The notes below the pieces were generated by a model. That model did no database searches. It saw only the letters and a program-made list of their open reading frames with translations, and was not told the origin of the DNA. A stretch of 64,000 nucleotides of DNA from Catenulispora sp. EB89 (GTDB lineage Bacteria; Actinomycetota; Actinomycetes; Streptomycetales; Catenulisporaceae), in the NCBI RefSeq assembly GCF_041261445.1, contig NZ_JBGCCU010000008.1, forward strand, positions 248,001-312,000, written 5' to 3'. Shown one piece after another: positions 37,115 through 45,061 of the stretch (position 1 is its first letter; every line of letters starts with the position of its first letter). A program made the translations under genes and the position numbers.

Positions 37115-37864
37115 GCATCTCCGGCGGCGCGTAGGCCTGCCGGAAGCTGGCGAAGACCACGTTGACCGCGACGACGCCGGCCACCAAGGCTATGGATCCG
37201 ATGACGAAGAGCAGGACGCCAGGCTCCGAGGATCCCGCCCAGCGCTCCCGCTCCTGCCAGCGGGCCCACCAAGCCGGCCCGGACATGCAGGTCGTGAATG
37301 AGATAGAGGACCACGATCGACTGACAGGCGGTGAGCGCGAGGTTGGCGGCGGCGGCGAACGAGGCGATGCCCCGGAGGTAGGGGTCGCGGACGACGAAGC
37401 GGAATCCGTCCGCGACCTCGGTCCGCAGCGAGCGCTGATCGGCACGCGAGGAGCGGGGAGAATCGCCTGCGGATCCCGCATGCCCCGCACGCCGCGGCTA
37501 TCGGCACGGTGATGAAGACCAGCGCCATCGCCAGGTCGCACAAGACCATCAGCGCGCGCCGGGGTATTCGCCCCACGCAAACCCCGGCCGGGAGACCGAA
37601 CACCAACCACGGAAGCCATATCGCCGCCACCAACAGGCCCACCGCCAGCGGGCCCGCTTTCAAGTCGGTGACGGCCACGAGCGGCAGCGCGACGGTGGTG
37701 ATGCTGCTGCCGGCGTTGCTGATCGTCTGGCCGCTCCACAGCAGCCGGAAGTTGCGGTCGGCGAGCAGGCCCCAGCGGGAGCGGCTTGCTTGGCCAGTCT
37801 GGCCGGCCGCGGGAGCGTCGAGCGGCGCGTGTTCGTGGTCTGATGCGGCGATGTTCGCGGTCAC
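37105..37864 (-). pseudogene. Decayed MFS transporter
   Basis: The start is clear: a GTG overlapping the upstream ArsR stop (GTGA), then NFRLLWSGQTISNAGSSITT and FGLPAGVCVGRI, typical of MFS drug/macrolide transporters. After PIAAACGACGI the match jumps to a later helix in another frame (DQRSLRTEVADGFRFVVRDP), meaning an internal deletion of about 100 codons. A second frame change near 37225 leads to LLFVIGSIALVAGVVAVNVV and AYAPPEMLSRVSG, after which homology ends inside the 3' end of the convergent gene. At least two frameshifts, one deletion and a C-terminal truncation are present. Confidence 0.75.
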
Positions 37865-38499
37865 GGCGCGGCCGGCACCACGTGGCCGAAGGCCAGGACC
37901 GGCTCGCGTTCCTGGCCGTCGTCGGGCACGGGCCGGTGCGACCAGGCGTCGAACAAGGCGATCAGCTGCGCCCCGAACTCGCGAGCCTCGTCCGGGCTCA
38001 ACCGCAACCAGGCCTCGGCCGAGACCGCGCAGTCCTCCCGCCACTGCTCCGGATACCCCGCCCGGCGCGCAGGCCACGATCGCGCCGCCGCTACGTGTCG
38101 ATCCAGCATGAGCGAGCCGGCGGCGTCGGCGACCGCGGCATCCGCCGGACTGCCCTCGAAATCGGCGCGCGCCCACCGCATCTCCGCCGACGTCTGCCGC
38201 CACCAGCGCTCCCGCCGGTCCCGCGCCAGCTCGGGAACGTCCTCGACCAGCCGGGCTTCGGCGAGCACGCGCACGTGGTGGCTGACGTTGCCGACCGCCT
38301 CGTCGGTGCGCTCCGCGAGCATTCCCACGGTCGCCGGGCCGTCGACCGTGTGCAAGAGCTGTCGTGCGAGCGGAAAATCCGCTGCCGCCGGCGGCAGCGC
38401 TGCTCGTAGGCTTGCCGCATGGCGTATCCCGATGAGGAGGATGGCGTCGGGCTGAGCTTTCGCGGCGGACAACCCGATTGAGTTGCTGGGCCTCGTCAC
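37861..38499 (-). CDS. ArsR-type HTH regulator
   Basis: The frame contains a clear ArsR wHTH (VDGPATVGMLAERTDEAVGN, then VSHHVRVLAEARLVEDVPEL and a DRRERWWRQ wing) and a C-terminal helical domain of the kind paired with MFS drug exporters. The N-terminal 40 residues before it (IGIRHAASLRAALPPAAADF) lack the expected DPLRLR helix, so the start may be elsewhere or the 5' end may be damaged. It was coupled to the MFS gene (GTGA) that has since decayed, so the regulator may be losing its role. Confidence 0.6.
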   Translation of the reverse strand: MTRPSNSIGLSAAKAQPDAILLIGIRHAASLRAALPPAAADFPLARQLLHTVDGPATVGMLAERTDEAVGNVSHHVRVLAEARLVEDVPELARDRRERWWRQTSAEMRWARADFEGSPADAAVADAAGSLMLDRHVAAARSWPARRAGYPEQWREDCAVSAEAWLRLSPDEAREFGAQLIALFDAWSHRPVPDDGQEREPVLAFGHVVPAAP

Positions 38500-38742
38500 G
38501 GTTTACGAAGACGTGCAGCCGAAGGAAGACCAACCTTATTGGTGGCGCGAGAAAACCGATTGGAGCAGACCAACGCTGGGGGAACAACTCCTCGACCAGG
38601 CGATCGCCGTCGAGGAAGCCCGCGTGGCAGAGTTCGCCGCGCTGAGACAGAGCGACCCGCGAGCCTGGGGGCGGAGGCCCGCGCGGCCGTCGGAGAAGTC
38701 TGGGTCGGCGCCCTCAAAGAGGAGTTCTGGGTCCGAGGCTGA
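38483..38742 (+). pseudogene. Small hypothetical protein with a frameshift at a G5 run
   Basis: I do not recognise the family. The first frame (from a TTG at 38483) reads VYEDVQPKEDQPYWWREKTD and EQLLDQAIAVEEARVAEFAA, a plausible acidic helical protein. After the GGGGG run at 38667-38671 the other frame gives a coherent ending (GAEARAAVGEVWVGALKEEF) and stop at 38742. This pattern suggests one indel. It overlaps the 5' end of the ArsR gene on the other strand. Confidence 0.35.
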
Positions 38743-38833
38743 TCGGGGCGACCAGCAGGGCCTGGATGACCAGCCTGCGCGCCGGCTCGGGAAACCTACC
38801 GGCTGAGCCTGTCGGCTGAGTCCGTCAGCTGAT

Positions 38834-38884
38834 ACCGGATCCGGTGCCATCGCCCAGGTCGTGACACCGGATCCGCCACTGGAT
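38834..38884. promoter_or_regulatory. ACCGGATCC repeats upstream of the GlxA-type regulator
   Basis: A perfect 12-bp palindrome ACCGGATCCGGT (38834-38845) is followed 42 bp on by a second ACCGGATCC (38876-38884). Both lie 40-90 bp upstream of the regulator start, so they could be its promoter operators. Confidence 0.35.
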
Positions 38885-38925
38885 CTTCGATAGAGTCCCG
38901 CCATGGCCATCCGGAGCGCCCAGCC

Positions 38926-39903
38926 ATGACCGCCGACCACGCCTCCGCGCCGTCCCCCGGCCTGCGCCGCATCGCGGTCCTCGTCCTGGAGGGGGCGAAG
39001 CCGCTTGACGTCGGCATCCCCGCGCAGGTGTTCACGACCCGGGCCAGCATGCCCTACGAAGTGCGCGTCTGCGGTGCCGCGCCCGGGCTCGTGACCGGCG
39101 GCGACGGCCTCGCCTACCACGTCGCTCACGGCCTGGAGGCTGTGGCCTGGGCCGACATCGTCTTCATCCCCGGCTACCGCGTCCCGGACCGCGACGATCC
39201 GCCGCCGGCCGTCGTCGAGGCGCTGATCGCGGCGCACGATCGGGGCGCGCGGCTTGCCGCGATCTCCACCGGCGCGTTCGCGCTCGCCGCCACCGGCCTG
39301 CTCGACGGTAGGCGCGCCACCACGCATTGGCACTACACGCGGGCGCTCGCGCAGAAGCACCCGCGCGTCCACGTCGACGAGAACGTGCTGTTCGTCGACG
39401 AAGGCAGTGTCCTGACTTCGGCCGGCGCCGCCTCCGGGATCGACCTGTGCCTGCACATCCTGCGCGGCGACCTCGGTGTGGCCGCGGCGAACCACGCGGC
39501 CCGGCGCCTGGTCGCGGCGCCGTATCGCAGCGGCGGGCAGGCGCAGTACGTGCCGCGCAGCGTGCCGGAGCCGCTGGGGGAGCGGTTCGCCGCGACGCGC
39601 GAATGGGCCCTGCACCGGCTCGACGAACCGCTCAGTCTCGAATCCCTCGCCGAGCACGCGGCCGTCTCGGCGCGCACGTTCTCCCGCCGCTTCGTCGAGG
39701 ACACCGGCTACACGCCGATGCAGTGGGTCATGCGGGCGCGTATCGACCTGGCCCGGGAGCTGCTGGAGCGGTCGCAGCGCGGCATCGAGCAGATCGCGCA
39801 CGACGTGGGCCTGGGCACCGGCGCGAATCTGCGGACGCACTTCCAGCGCATCCTCGGCACGACTCCGAGCGAGTACCGCCGCACCTTTACGCGCGGCGAG
39901 TGA
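38926..39903 (+). CDS. GlxA-type transcriptional regulator: DJ-1/PfpI-like plus AraC HTH
   Basis: The 325-aa product has an N-terminal DJ-1/PfpI (GATase1-like) domain (about 14-190; RRIAVLVLEGAKPLDVGIPA, ISTGAFALAATGLLDGRRAT), lacking the Cys nucleophile at the elbow (STGA), as in other GlxA-type sensors. A C-terminal AraC HTH pair follows (about 220-320; LSLESLAEHAAVSARTFSRR and IEQIAHDVGLGTGANLRTHF). It is followed after 143 bp by a GAPDH gene whose leader has 14-bp tandem repeats, so it may control that gene. Confidence 0.9.
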   Translation: MTADHASAPSPGLRRIAVLVLEGAKPLDVGIPAQVFTTRASMPYEVRVCGAAPGLVTGGDGLAYHVAHGLEAVAWADIVFIPGYRVPDRDDPPPAVVEALIAAHDRGARLAAISTGAFALAATGLLDGRRATTHWHYTRALAQKHPRVHVDENVLFVDEGSVLTSAGAASGIDLCLHILRGDLGVAAANHAARRLVAAPYRSGGQAQYVPRSVPEPLGERFAATREWALHRLDEPLSLESLAEHAAVSARTFSRRFVEDTGYTPMQWVMRARIDLARELLERSQRGIEQIAHDVGLGTGANLRTHFQRILGTTPSEYRRTFTRGE

Positions 39904-39912
39904 GGACGGCGG

Positions 39913-39950
39913 CCACCACCCGGTGTCCACCACCCGGTGTCCACCACCCC
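39913..39950. repeat. 14-bp tandem repeats in the GAPDH leader
   Basis: CCACCACCCGGTGT occurs twice in tandem (39913-39926, 39927-39940) with a third partial copy CCACCACCCC (39941-39950). It starts 10 bp after the GlxA-type stop codon and about 100 bp before the GAPDH start. Direct repeats of this kind suit AraC-type binding, or an mRNA structure. Confidence 0.7.
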
Positions 39951-40046
39951 AAGCCCGTGGCGCGATCCTTTCGAACCATGGCGCCCACGCCACTGCCGGG
40001 CCCGATCGGCGCACGCGAAACTCATGGTGACGGAAAGGAAACAACC

Positions 40047-41045
40047 ATGACTCGCATCGCCATCAACGGATTCGGCCGCATCGGACGCAATGTCCTGCGT
40101 GCCATGCTGGAGCGCGGCAGCGGCCTGGAGGTCGTCGCGGTCAATGACCTCACCGACCCGGCCGCCCTCGCGCGCCTCCTCGCCTTCGACACTACCGCCG
40201 GACGGCTCGGCCGCCCGGTGAGCGTCGACGGAAACGTCCTGGTCGTCGACAACCGGCGGATCACCGTGCTTGCCGAGCGGGAGCCGGACCAGTTGCCGTG
40301 GGCGGACCTCGGGGTCGACATCGTGCTGGAGTCGACCGGCCGGTTCACCTCGGCCAAGGCCGCCGGTGCCCACCTGACCGCGGGGGCGAGGAAGGTACTG
40401 GTCAGCGCGCCGTCGGACGGGGCGGACGTCACGCTCGCGTACGGGGTCAACACAGAGGTCTACGACCCGGCCCGGCACACGATCGTCTCCAACGCCTCGT
40501 GCACGACCAACGCGCTGGCGCCGCTGGCCGCAGTGCTCGACGACCTCGCCGGTATCGAGCACGGGTTCATGACCACGGTCCACGCCTACACGCAGGAGCA
40601 GAACCTGCAGGACGGTCCGCATCGGGACCCGCGGCGCGCGCGTGCCGCCGGCGTCAACATCGTTCCGACCACGACCGGCGCGGCCAAGGCGATCGGGCAC
40701 GTGCTGCCCAACCTGGACGGCAAGCTGTCGGGCGACTCGATCCGGGTGCCGGTGCCGGTCGGTTCGATCGTCGAGCTGAACACCACCGTGGCGCGTGACG
40801 TCACGCGCGAGGATGTGCTGGCCGCCTACCGTGACGCTGCTCAGGGCCCGCTCGCCGGCATTCTGGAGTACTCGGAGGACGCGCTCGTGTCGTCCGACAT
40901 CGTCGGGTGCTCGGCCTCGGCGATCTTCGACTCGGCGCTCACCCGGGTCGAGGGGCGGCACGTCAAGGTGGTCGCCTGGTACGACAACGAGTGGGGCTTC
41001 TCCAACCGCGTGGTCGACACGCTGGAACTTCTCGCCGCGGGCTGA
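40047..41045 (+). CDS. gap: Type I glyceraldehyde-3-phosphate dehydrogenase
   Basis: 332 aa from an ATG with GGAAAGGAAA upstream. Rossmann motif INGFGRIGRN, Asp after VAVN (NAD preference), catalytic Cys in SNASCTTNALAPL, catalytic His in MTTVHAYTQEQN, substrate loop DGPHRDPRRARAAGVNIVPT and WYDNEWGFSNR near the end. It oxidises glyceraldehyde 3-phosphate with phosphate and NAD+ in glycolysis. No pgk or tpi lies nearby, so it is probably an accessory copy, perhaps induced through the GlxA-type regulator upstream. Confidence 0.96.
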   Translation: MTRIAINGFGRIGRNVLRAMLERGSGLEVVAVNDLTDPAALARLLAFDTTAGRLGRPVSVDGNVLVVDNRRITVLAEREPDQLPWADLGVDIVLESTGRFTSAKAAGAHLTAGARKVLVSAPSDGADVTLAYGVNTEVYDPARHTIVSNASCTTNALAPLAAVLDDLAGIEHGFMTTVHAYTQEQNLQDGPHRDPRRARAAGVNIVPTTTGAAKAIGHVLPNLDGKLSGDSIRVPVPVGSIVELNTTVARDVTREDVLAAYRDAAQGPLAGILEYSEDALVSSDIVGCSASAIFDSALTRVEGRHVKVVAWYDNEWGFSNRVVDTLELLAAG

Positions 41046-41070
41046 GGTTACGGACTGCGGGGCTACGACG

Positions 41071-42495
41071 CTACGAGGCCTCGTTGGCCGGGACGGCGGT
41101 CCGTATGCGGCGCACGCGGGCCCCGGCGTCGGGGTGCATGCGCAGCGCCGTGCCGGTCACGCACAGCGAGAACAGCGTCAGGATGAGGAACGCGACGGTG
41201 TAAGCGGTCCGCGCGTCCGGGGTTCCCGGCAGCAGGTGCCCGAGCGGGCCGCCGGCGCGCAGGGCGATGGTGGACACGGCGATCGCCAGGCCGGCGGACA
41301 TCTGGAAGGCGGTGGCGGCGATGGAGTTGGCGTCGCGCATCTGCTCCGGGGCCACGTCGCTGAACGACACCGTGCTGAACGCGGTCAGCGCCACCGAGCG
41401 GGCGATGCCGCTGATCAGGACGACGGCGCAGGTCAGGACGATTGGGGTGGTGGCGGTGAGCAGGCCCGCGGCGGCCATCGCCGCCGCCATCGCCAGCGTG
41501 GAGGCGACCAGGACCGGCCGGAAGCCGAAGCGGTTGAGCAGCGGGGTGGTGCTCGGCTTGATGCCGATGTTGCCCACGAAGATGAACAGGACGACCGCTC
41601 CGGATTTCACGGAGCTCCAGCCGAAGACGTTCTGGAAGAGCAGCGGCATCAGGAACGGCCCCGCACCGACGACGATCCAGAACAGCGAGCCGCCGCTGAC
41701 CGACGCGCGCAGCGTGGGGATTCGCAGGACCCGGAGGTTCACCAGCGGCGCCTCGGCCCGCAGCAGGTGGCGCGTGGCCGCCGCGAGCAGCGCGAGCGAG
41801 ACCACGGCGGTGGCGATGGCGGCGGTCCAGGAGATGTGCGCGTCGGAGAACAGGTGGCCGGCGTAGGTGAGGCCGCCGAGGCCCGCGCAGGTGAGGACGA
41901 CGCCGAGCCGGTCCAGGCGCGGCGGCCGCTCGGTCGGTGTCGCCTCGACGACGCGCCAGGCGATCGCGAAGGCGACGACGCCGAGCGGGATGTTGATGCC
42001 GAACATCCACGGCCAGGACGCGTAGGTGGTGATCAGGCCGCCGGCCAGCGGCGCGACGACCGGCGCCATGAGGCCGGGCCACACGACGTAGGCCATGAGC
42101 CGCATCAGGTCCGACTTCTCGGCGCCGGCCAGCACGATCAGCCGCCCGACCGGCACCATCATCGCGCCCCCGAAGCCCTGCACCACCCGCATCGCGACCA
42201 GCACCGGCAGCGTCGTGCTCAGCGCGCACCCGAGCGAGGCGAGCGTGAAGACCGCGATCGCGGCGAGGAACACCGGCCGCGTGCCCCAACGCCGCGTGAG
42301 CCACCCGCTGAGCGGTATGAGCGCGGCGAACGTGAGCAGGAACGAGGTGATGACCAGCCCGATGGCGGCGGAGCTGACGTGCAGCGACCGCGCCATCTGC
42401 GGCGCGGCGGTGGTGACGATGGTCCCGTCGAGCATTTCCATGAAGAAACACCCGGCGACCAGGAGTGCCTTGGCGCGATGCGACTTGTCGATCAT
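41071..42495 (-). CDS. DHA2-family MFS multidrug exporter
   Basis: The 474-aa product has about 14 membrane helices. DHA2 signature features are seen: motif C-like FFMEMLDGTIVTTAAPQMAR in the first helix, loop motif GWLTRRWGTRPVFL, and RVVQGFGGAMMVPVGRLIVL. EmrB/QacA-type exporters remove hydrophobic or cationic toxins using proton force. A 26-bp perfect palindrome lies 50 bp upstream of its start, but no regulator gene is adjacent. Confidence 0.93.
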   Translation of the reverse strand: MIDKSHRAKALLVAGCFFMEMLDGTIVTTAAPQMARSLHVSSAAIGLVITSFLLTFAALIPLSGWLTRRWGTRPVFLAAIAVFTLASLGCALSTTLPVLVAMRVVQGFGGAMMVPVGRLIVLAGAEKSDLMRLMAYVVWPGLMAPVVAPLAGGLITTYASWPWMFGINIPLGVVAFAIAWRVVEATPTERPPRLDRLGVVLTCAGLGGLTYAGHLFSDAHISWTAAIATAVVSLALLAAATRHLLRAEAPLVNLRVLRIPTLRASVSGGSLFWIVVGAGPFLMPLLFQNVFGWSSVKSGAVVLFIFVGNIGIKPSTTPLLNRFGFRPVLVASTLAMAAAMAAAGLLTATTPIVLTCAVVLISGIARSVALTAFSTVSFSDVAPEQMRDANSIAATAFQMSAGLAIAVSTIALRAGGPLGHLLPGTPDARTAYTVAFLILTLFSLCVTGTALRMHPDAGARVRRIRTAVPANEAS

Positions 42496-42544
42496 GAGCG
42501 TGCCCTTCCTGCGGTGCCGGGGCGGGGGCGCGGCGGCGGTTTTA

Positions 42545-42570
42545 GAGTAGACGCAACGTTGCGTCTACTC
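42545..42570. promoter_or_regulatory. 26-bp perfect palindrome (TetR-type operator) of the exporter
   Basis: The left half is GAGTAGACGCAAC and the right half its exact complement GTTGCGTCTACTC, with no spacer. This length and symmetry fit a TetR-family dimer-of-dimers site. The following 256 bp (42571-42826) hold no recognisable gene, so the regulator is encoded elsewhere or lost. Confidence 0.7.
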
Positions 42571-42826
42571 AAGGCGCGCTGGTGAGGGCCGGGGTGCGGT
42601 GGGATTTGGGGTGCTCGATCATGCCGACCGGCCGACTGCCCGACCGCCTGGCTCGCCTGGCTACGTGCCGGACCGACTGGCTCGACGCCCCGGGCTGGCC
42701 GCGCCGCATCGCCGCGGCACCCATCCGTGCCACGGCGGCCGTGCTGGTGGTACGTGATCGCGCCGCTCGACCGCGCCGACTTCCGCGTTCCGTGGCCGTG
42801 CCGTGCCGTGCCGCATACCTCAGCTG

Positions 42827-43210
42827 TTAGGCGTCTCCCGCCAGCAGCTTCCCGAACAGCTCCACCGTGCCCGGCAGGTCGCGCCGCAGTGTCGCCAGGT
42901 CCAGTCCCTCGTCGCCGACTACTGCCAGGAGGGCGTGCTCGCCGATGGCGGCGAAGACCACGTGGCCGCCGGCGGCGCGGATGACCGAGTCGCGGAGGCC
43001 GCCGAGGCCCATGTGGGCGGCGGTGCGGGTGCCGAGGGCCAGGCCGGCGGCGCAGAGGGCGGCGAGGGATTCCTGGTCGGCGGAGCCGGTGTCGGATGCC
43101 ACGAGGAGGCCGTCGGTGGTGGCGATGATGCTGTCGGTGACGCCGACGATCCGCTCGCGCAGGGCTTGGAGTTCGGTGACCACGGCTGTGGATGAGGTCG
43201 GTGGCTTCAC
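42827..43210 (-). CDS. Roadblock/LC7-like protein 1
   Basis: 127 aa from a GTG with GGAG six bases upstream. After a short N-terminus, the Roadblock/LC7 fold is evident: ERIVGVTDSIIATTDGLLVA (beta-hairpin with D-G), ESLAALCAAGLALGTRTAAH helix, and GGHVVFAAIGEHALLAVVGD. Bacterial Roadblock proteins regulate small GTPases (MglB for MglA) or act in conservon modules. It is last in a run of four minus-strand genes, 95 bp after the Pro-rich gene. Confidence 0.85.
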   Translation of the reverse strand: MKPPTSSTAVVTELQALRERIVGVTDSIIATTDGLLVASDTGSADQESLAALCAAGLALGTRTAAHMGLGGLRDSVIRAAGGHVVFAAIGEHALLAVVGDEGLDLATLRRDLPGTVELFGKLLAGDA

Positions 43211-43304
43211 GGCATGCTCCTTGGCACGTGTAGTGGTGCGGCCGAACGTCGCGCGGCCGAGGTGGCAGTCGGCTGATGGGGGCGTTGCGGGCTCGTGATG
43301 CCGG

Positions 43305-43730
43305 TCAGGGCAGCCGGTCGAGGACGTCGCGGAGGTGGCGCAGCGTCTGCTCCGCCGGTTGGGCCGGGGTGATCGCCGCCTGGCCCCGGAGCTGGGACGG
43401 TTGCGGCACGCGGCGCGGCAGCCGGGGATCGCGCGGCTCGGCCTCGGACGGCGCCGGGGCAGTGCCCTGCGTCGCCGAATCGTCTGGACCGCCGACCGGG
43501 CCGCCGCCCGGACCGCTACTCGGGCCGCCGCTCGGATCGCTACCTGGACCGCCGCCTGGTGCGGCAGTCGGCGCTGCCATCGGCTCGGTCGGCTGTATCG
43601 CCCCGGCCGGCTCGCGCGCTGCGGCCGCCCCGGCCGGCTCACATGGCCTGGCCGCCCCCGTCGCCTCGATCGGCGCCATCACGTAGGCGCCGCGCACGTC
43701 GTTTCCGGCCTCGCGGCCCGTGGGAATCAT
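43305..43730 (-). CDS. Pro/Gly/Ala-rich linker protein of the Roadblock cluster
   Basis: 141 aa with an ATG overlapping the stop of the PATAN gene (ATGA), which supports translation. The centre is a low-complexity Pro-Gly-Ser tract (PGGGPGSDPSGGPSSGPGGG), and the C-terminus is a predicted amphipathic helix (QPAEQTLRHLRDVLDRLP). I recognise no family. It could be a flexible scaffold or adaptor linking the Roadblock proteins. Confidence 0.55.
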   Translation of the reverse strand: MIPTGREAGNDVRGAYVMAPIEATGAARPCEPAGAAAAREPAGAIQPTEPMAAPTAAPGGGPGSDPSGGPSSGPGGGPVGGPDDSATQGTAPAPSEAEPRDPRLPRRVPQPSQLRGQAAITPAQPAEQTLRHLRDVLDRLP

Positions 43731-44566
43731 AAGCTGGCCCTTCCTGACGCGGTTCCACTTCCTGATGGGTCACGAGGCACCCGGCGCGGCAGCTCGCCCC
43801 GACTCTCCGGCCGGCCTTCCGCGGGCGCGGCGCGCCGCGCCGTGATCGGCAGCGCCGCCACGGCCCGGGGCGCCTCCCACTCCACGAGCCGCCGGGCCCG
43901 CAGGCGCGCGATGTCGAGCATCGCCGCGTACACCCCGCAGCCCAGGAAGAACGCGATGTCGCGCGGCGTCCGCCGGCCGTTCGCGGCGAGCAGCACAGCC
44001 TGCTGACGCGCGGTCAACGCGCCCGGTTCGACCCGCGTCGCCGGACGGCACCGCGCGGCGGCCAGCTCGGCGAGCGAGCCCCAGCTCCGGGTCAGCGCGG
44101 CGATCCGGCGCGCGGTCTCGTCCGCGAGCGTGCGCGGCGACTCGCCCGGCCACGCCGCCAACTCGGGCGGCACCGACCCCTCGTGCACGGTCCAGCCCTC
44201 CGCCGGGTTGAGCGCCATGGCGAAAGCGGCGTCGTAGACGGCTGCGATGCAGACCGCCTCGAGTTCCCCGTGGCCGATCAGCCCGAGGTCGGTGAGGACG
44301 GAATTCAAGTTCCCGTCGCCGTCCGCGCCCTCGGCGACAACAGCGGCGCGACGGCTGACCGCCGCAGCCCACTTGTCCTCGTCGACGCGCCCGGACCGGA
44401 TGAGCAACGTCTCGACCGACGGCGCGTTCGGCGTGTCCACCGCGACGACCAGCCCGCGTCGCAGATGGATCGTCCCGCCCGGAGCCCCGGACACCTCGAC
44501 GGCCCCGGTGAAGTCCTCGGCCAGCAGCTGCGCCAACAGCGCGGGAACGTTGCGCGCCGCATTCAT
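43727..44566 (-). CDS. PATAN/DUF4388-like protein with C-terminal winged-helix region
   Basis: The 279-aa product begins with a PATAN/DUF4388-like domain (about 1-70; EDFTGAVEVSGAPGGTIHLR, RGLVVAVDTPNAPSVETLLI). A central helical part follows, then a region that reads like a winged helix (about 190-240; LTARQQAVLLAANGRRTPRD with IARLRARRLVEWE). PATAN domains are linked in other bacteria to Roadblock proteins, response regulators and GTPases. It overlaps both neighbours by 4 bp (ATGA), so the cluster is tightly coupled. The tail is basic and disordered. Confidence 0.65.
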   Translation of the reverse strand: MNAARNVPALLAQLLAEDFTGAVEVSGAPGGTIHLRRGLVVAVDTPNAPSVETLLIRSGRVDEDKWAAAVSRRAAVVAEGADGDGNLNSVLTDLGLIGHGELEAVCIAAVYDAAFAMALNPAEGWTVHEGSVPPELAAWPGESPRTLADETARRIAALTRSWGSLAELAAARCRPATRVEPGALTARQQAVLLAANGRRTPRDIAFFLGCGVYAAMLDIARLRARRLVEWEAPRAVAALPITARRAAPAEGRPESRGELPRRVPRDPSGSGTASGRASL

Positions 44567-44928
44567 GTCAGAATGCTCTCTGCCAGATCAGCGGCCTCAC
44601 GCACCGCCAACGCGAGATTCGAGCGCTCCCGCTCCAGCACCAGAACCAGCATCACCGCGTTCAGCGGCGACCGCCCCGGCACCGCCTGTACCACCTCGTG
44701 CAGCCGGCTCCCGGTGATCACGACGCTCTCCAGCTCGCCCTGCGCCCCGGCCTCGTGCAAGCCCTCGGTGATCAGCCCGGTGAGTTCCGCCATCTCGAAT
44801 CCCGTACCGACCGCCGAAAAGTCGCCCGCCGCGCGGTATGTCAGACCCGTGACCTCGTCCACCAAAGCGGCTCCGATTACTCCAGGAGATTCGAACGCTG
44901 CGGAGAGCGACATTTCCAAGCCGGGCAC
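44563..44928 (-). CDS. Roadblock/LC7-like protein 2
   Basis: 121 aa (start at 44928 or the internal ATG at 44913). ESPGVIGAALVDEVTGLTYR gives the first hairpin, EMAELTGLITEGLHEAGAQG the first helix, ESVVITGSRLHEVVQAVP the central strands and LERERSNLALAVREAADLAE the last helix. This is the Roadblock/LC7 arrangement in a divergent form. It is the first gene of the minus-strand run and divergent from the paralogue at 45062. Confidence 0.75.
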   Translation of the reverse strand: MPGLEMSLSAAFESPGVIGAALVDEVTGLTYRAAGDFSAVGTGFEMAELTGLITEGLHEAGAQGELESVVITGSRLHEVVQAVPGRSPLNAVMLVLVLERERSNLALAVREAADLAESILT

Positions 44929-44965
44929 CGGAACCCCTTCACGTCGCGATATGTGTCAGGTTACT

Positions 44966-44985
44966 TTAGTCGCCGACTGGACTAA
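44966..44985. promoter_or_regulatory. Inverted repeat between divergent Roadblock genes
   Basis: TTAGTC-GCCGACTG-GACTAA lies midway in the 133-bp region between the genes starting at 44928 and 45062. It is a candidate shared operator for both directions. Confidence 0.45.
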
Positions 44986-45061
44986 CGGCGAGCTCGGATC
45001 CAATTCCCTGCGAGCCCGTGATCGGCAGCCACGAAAAATTCCGGAGTGAGGAAGTCCGCCC

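Noticed and set aside
42582-42830. Possible small protein after the exporter palindrome
   Set aside because: No ribosome site, no conserved-looking sequence and an Arg/Pro-rich composition typical of non-coding high-GC sequence.
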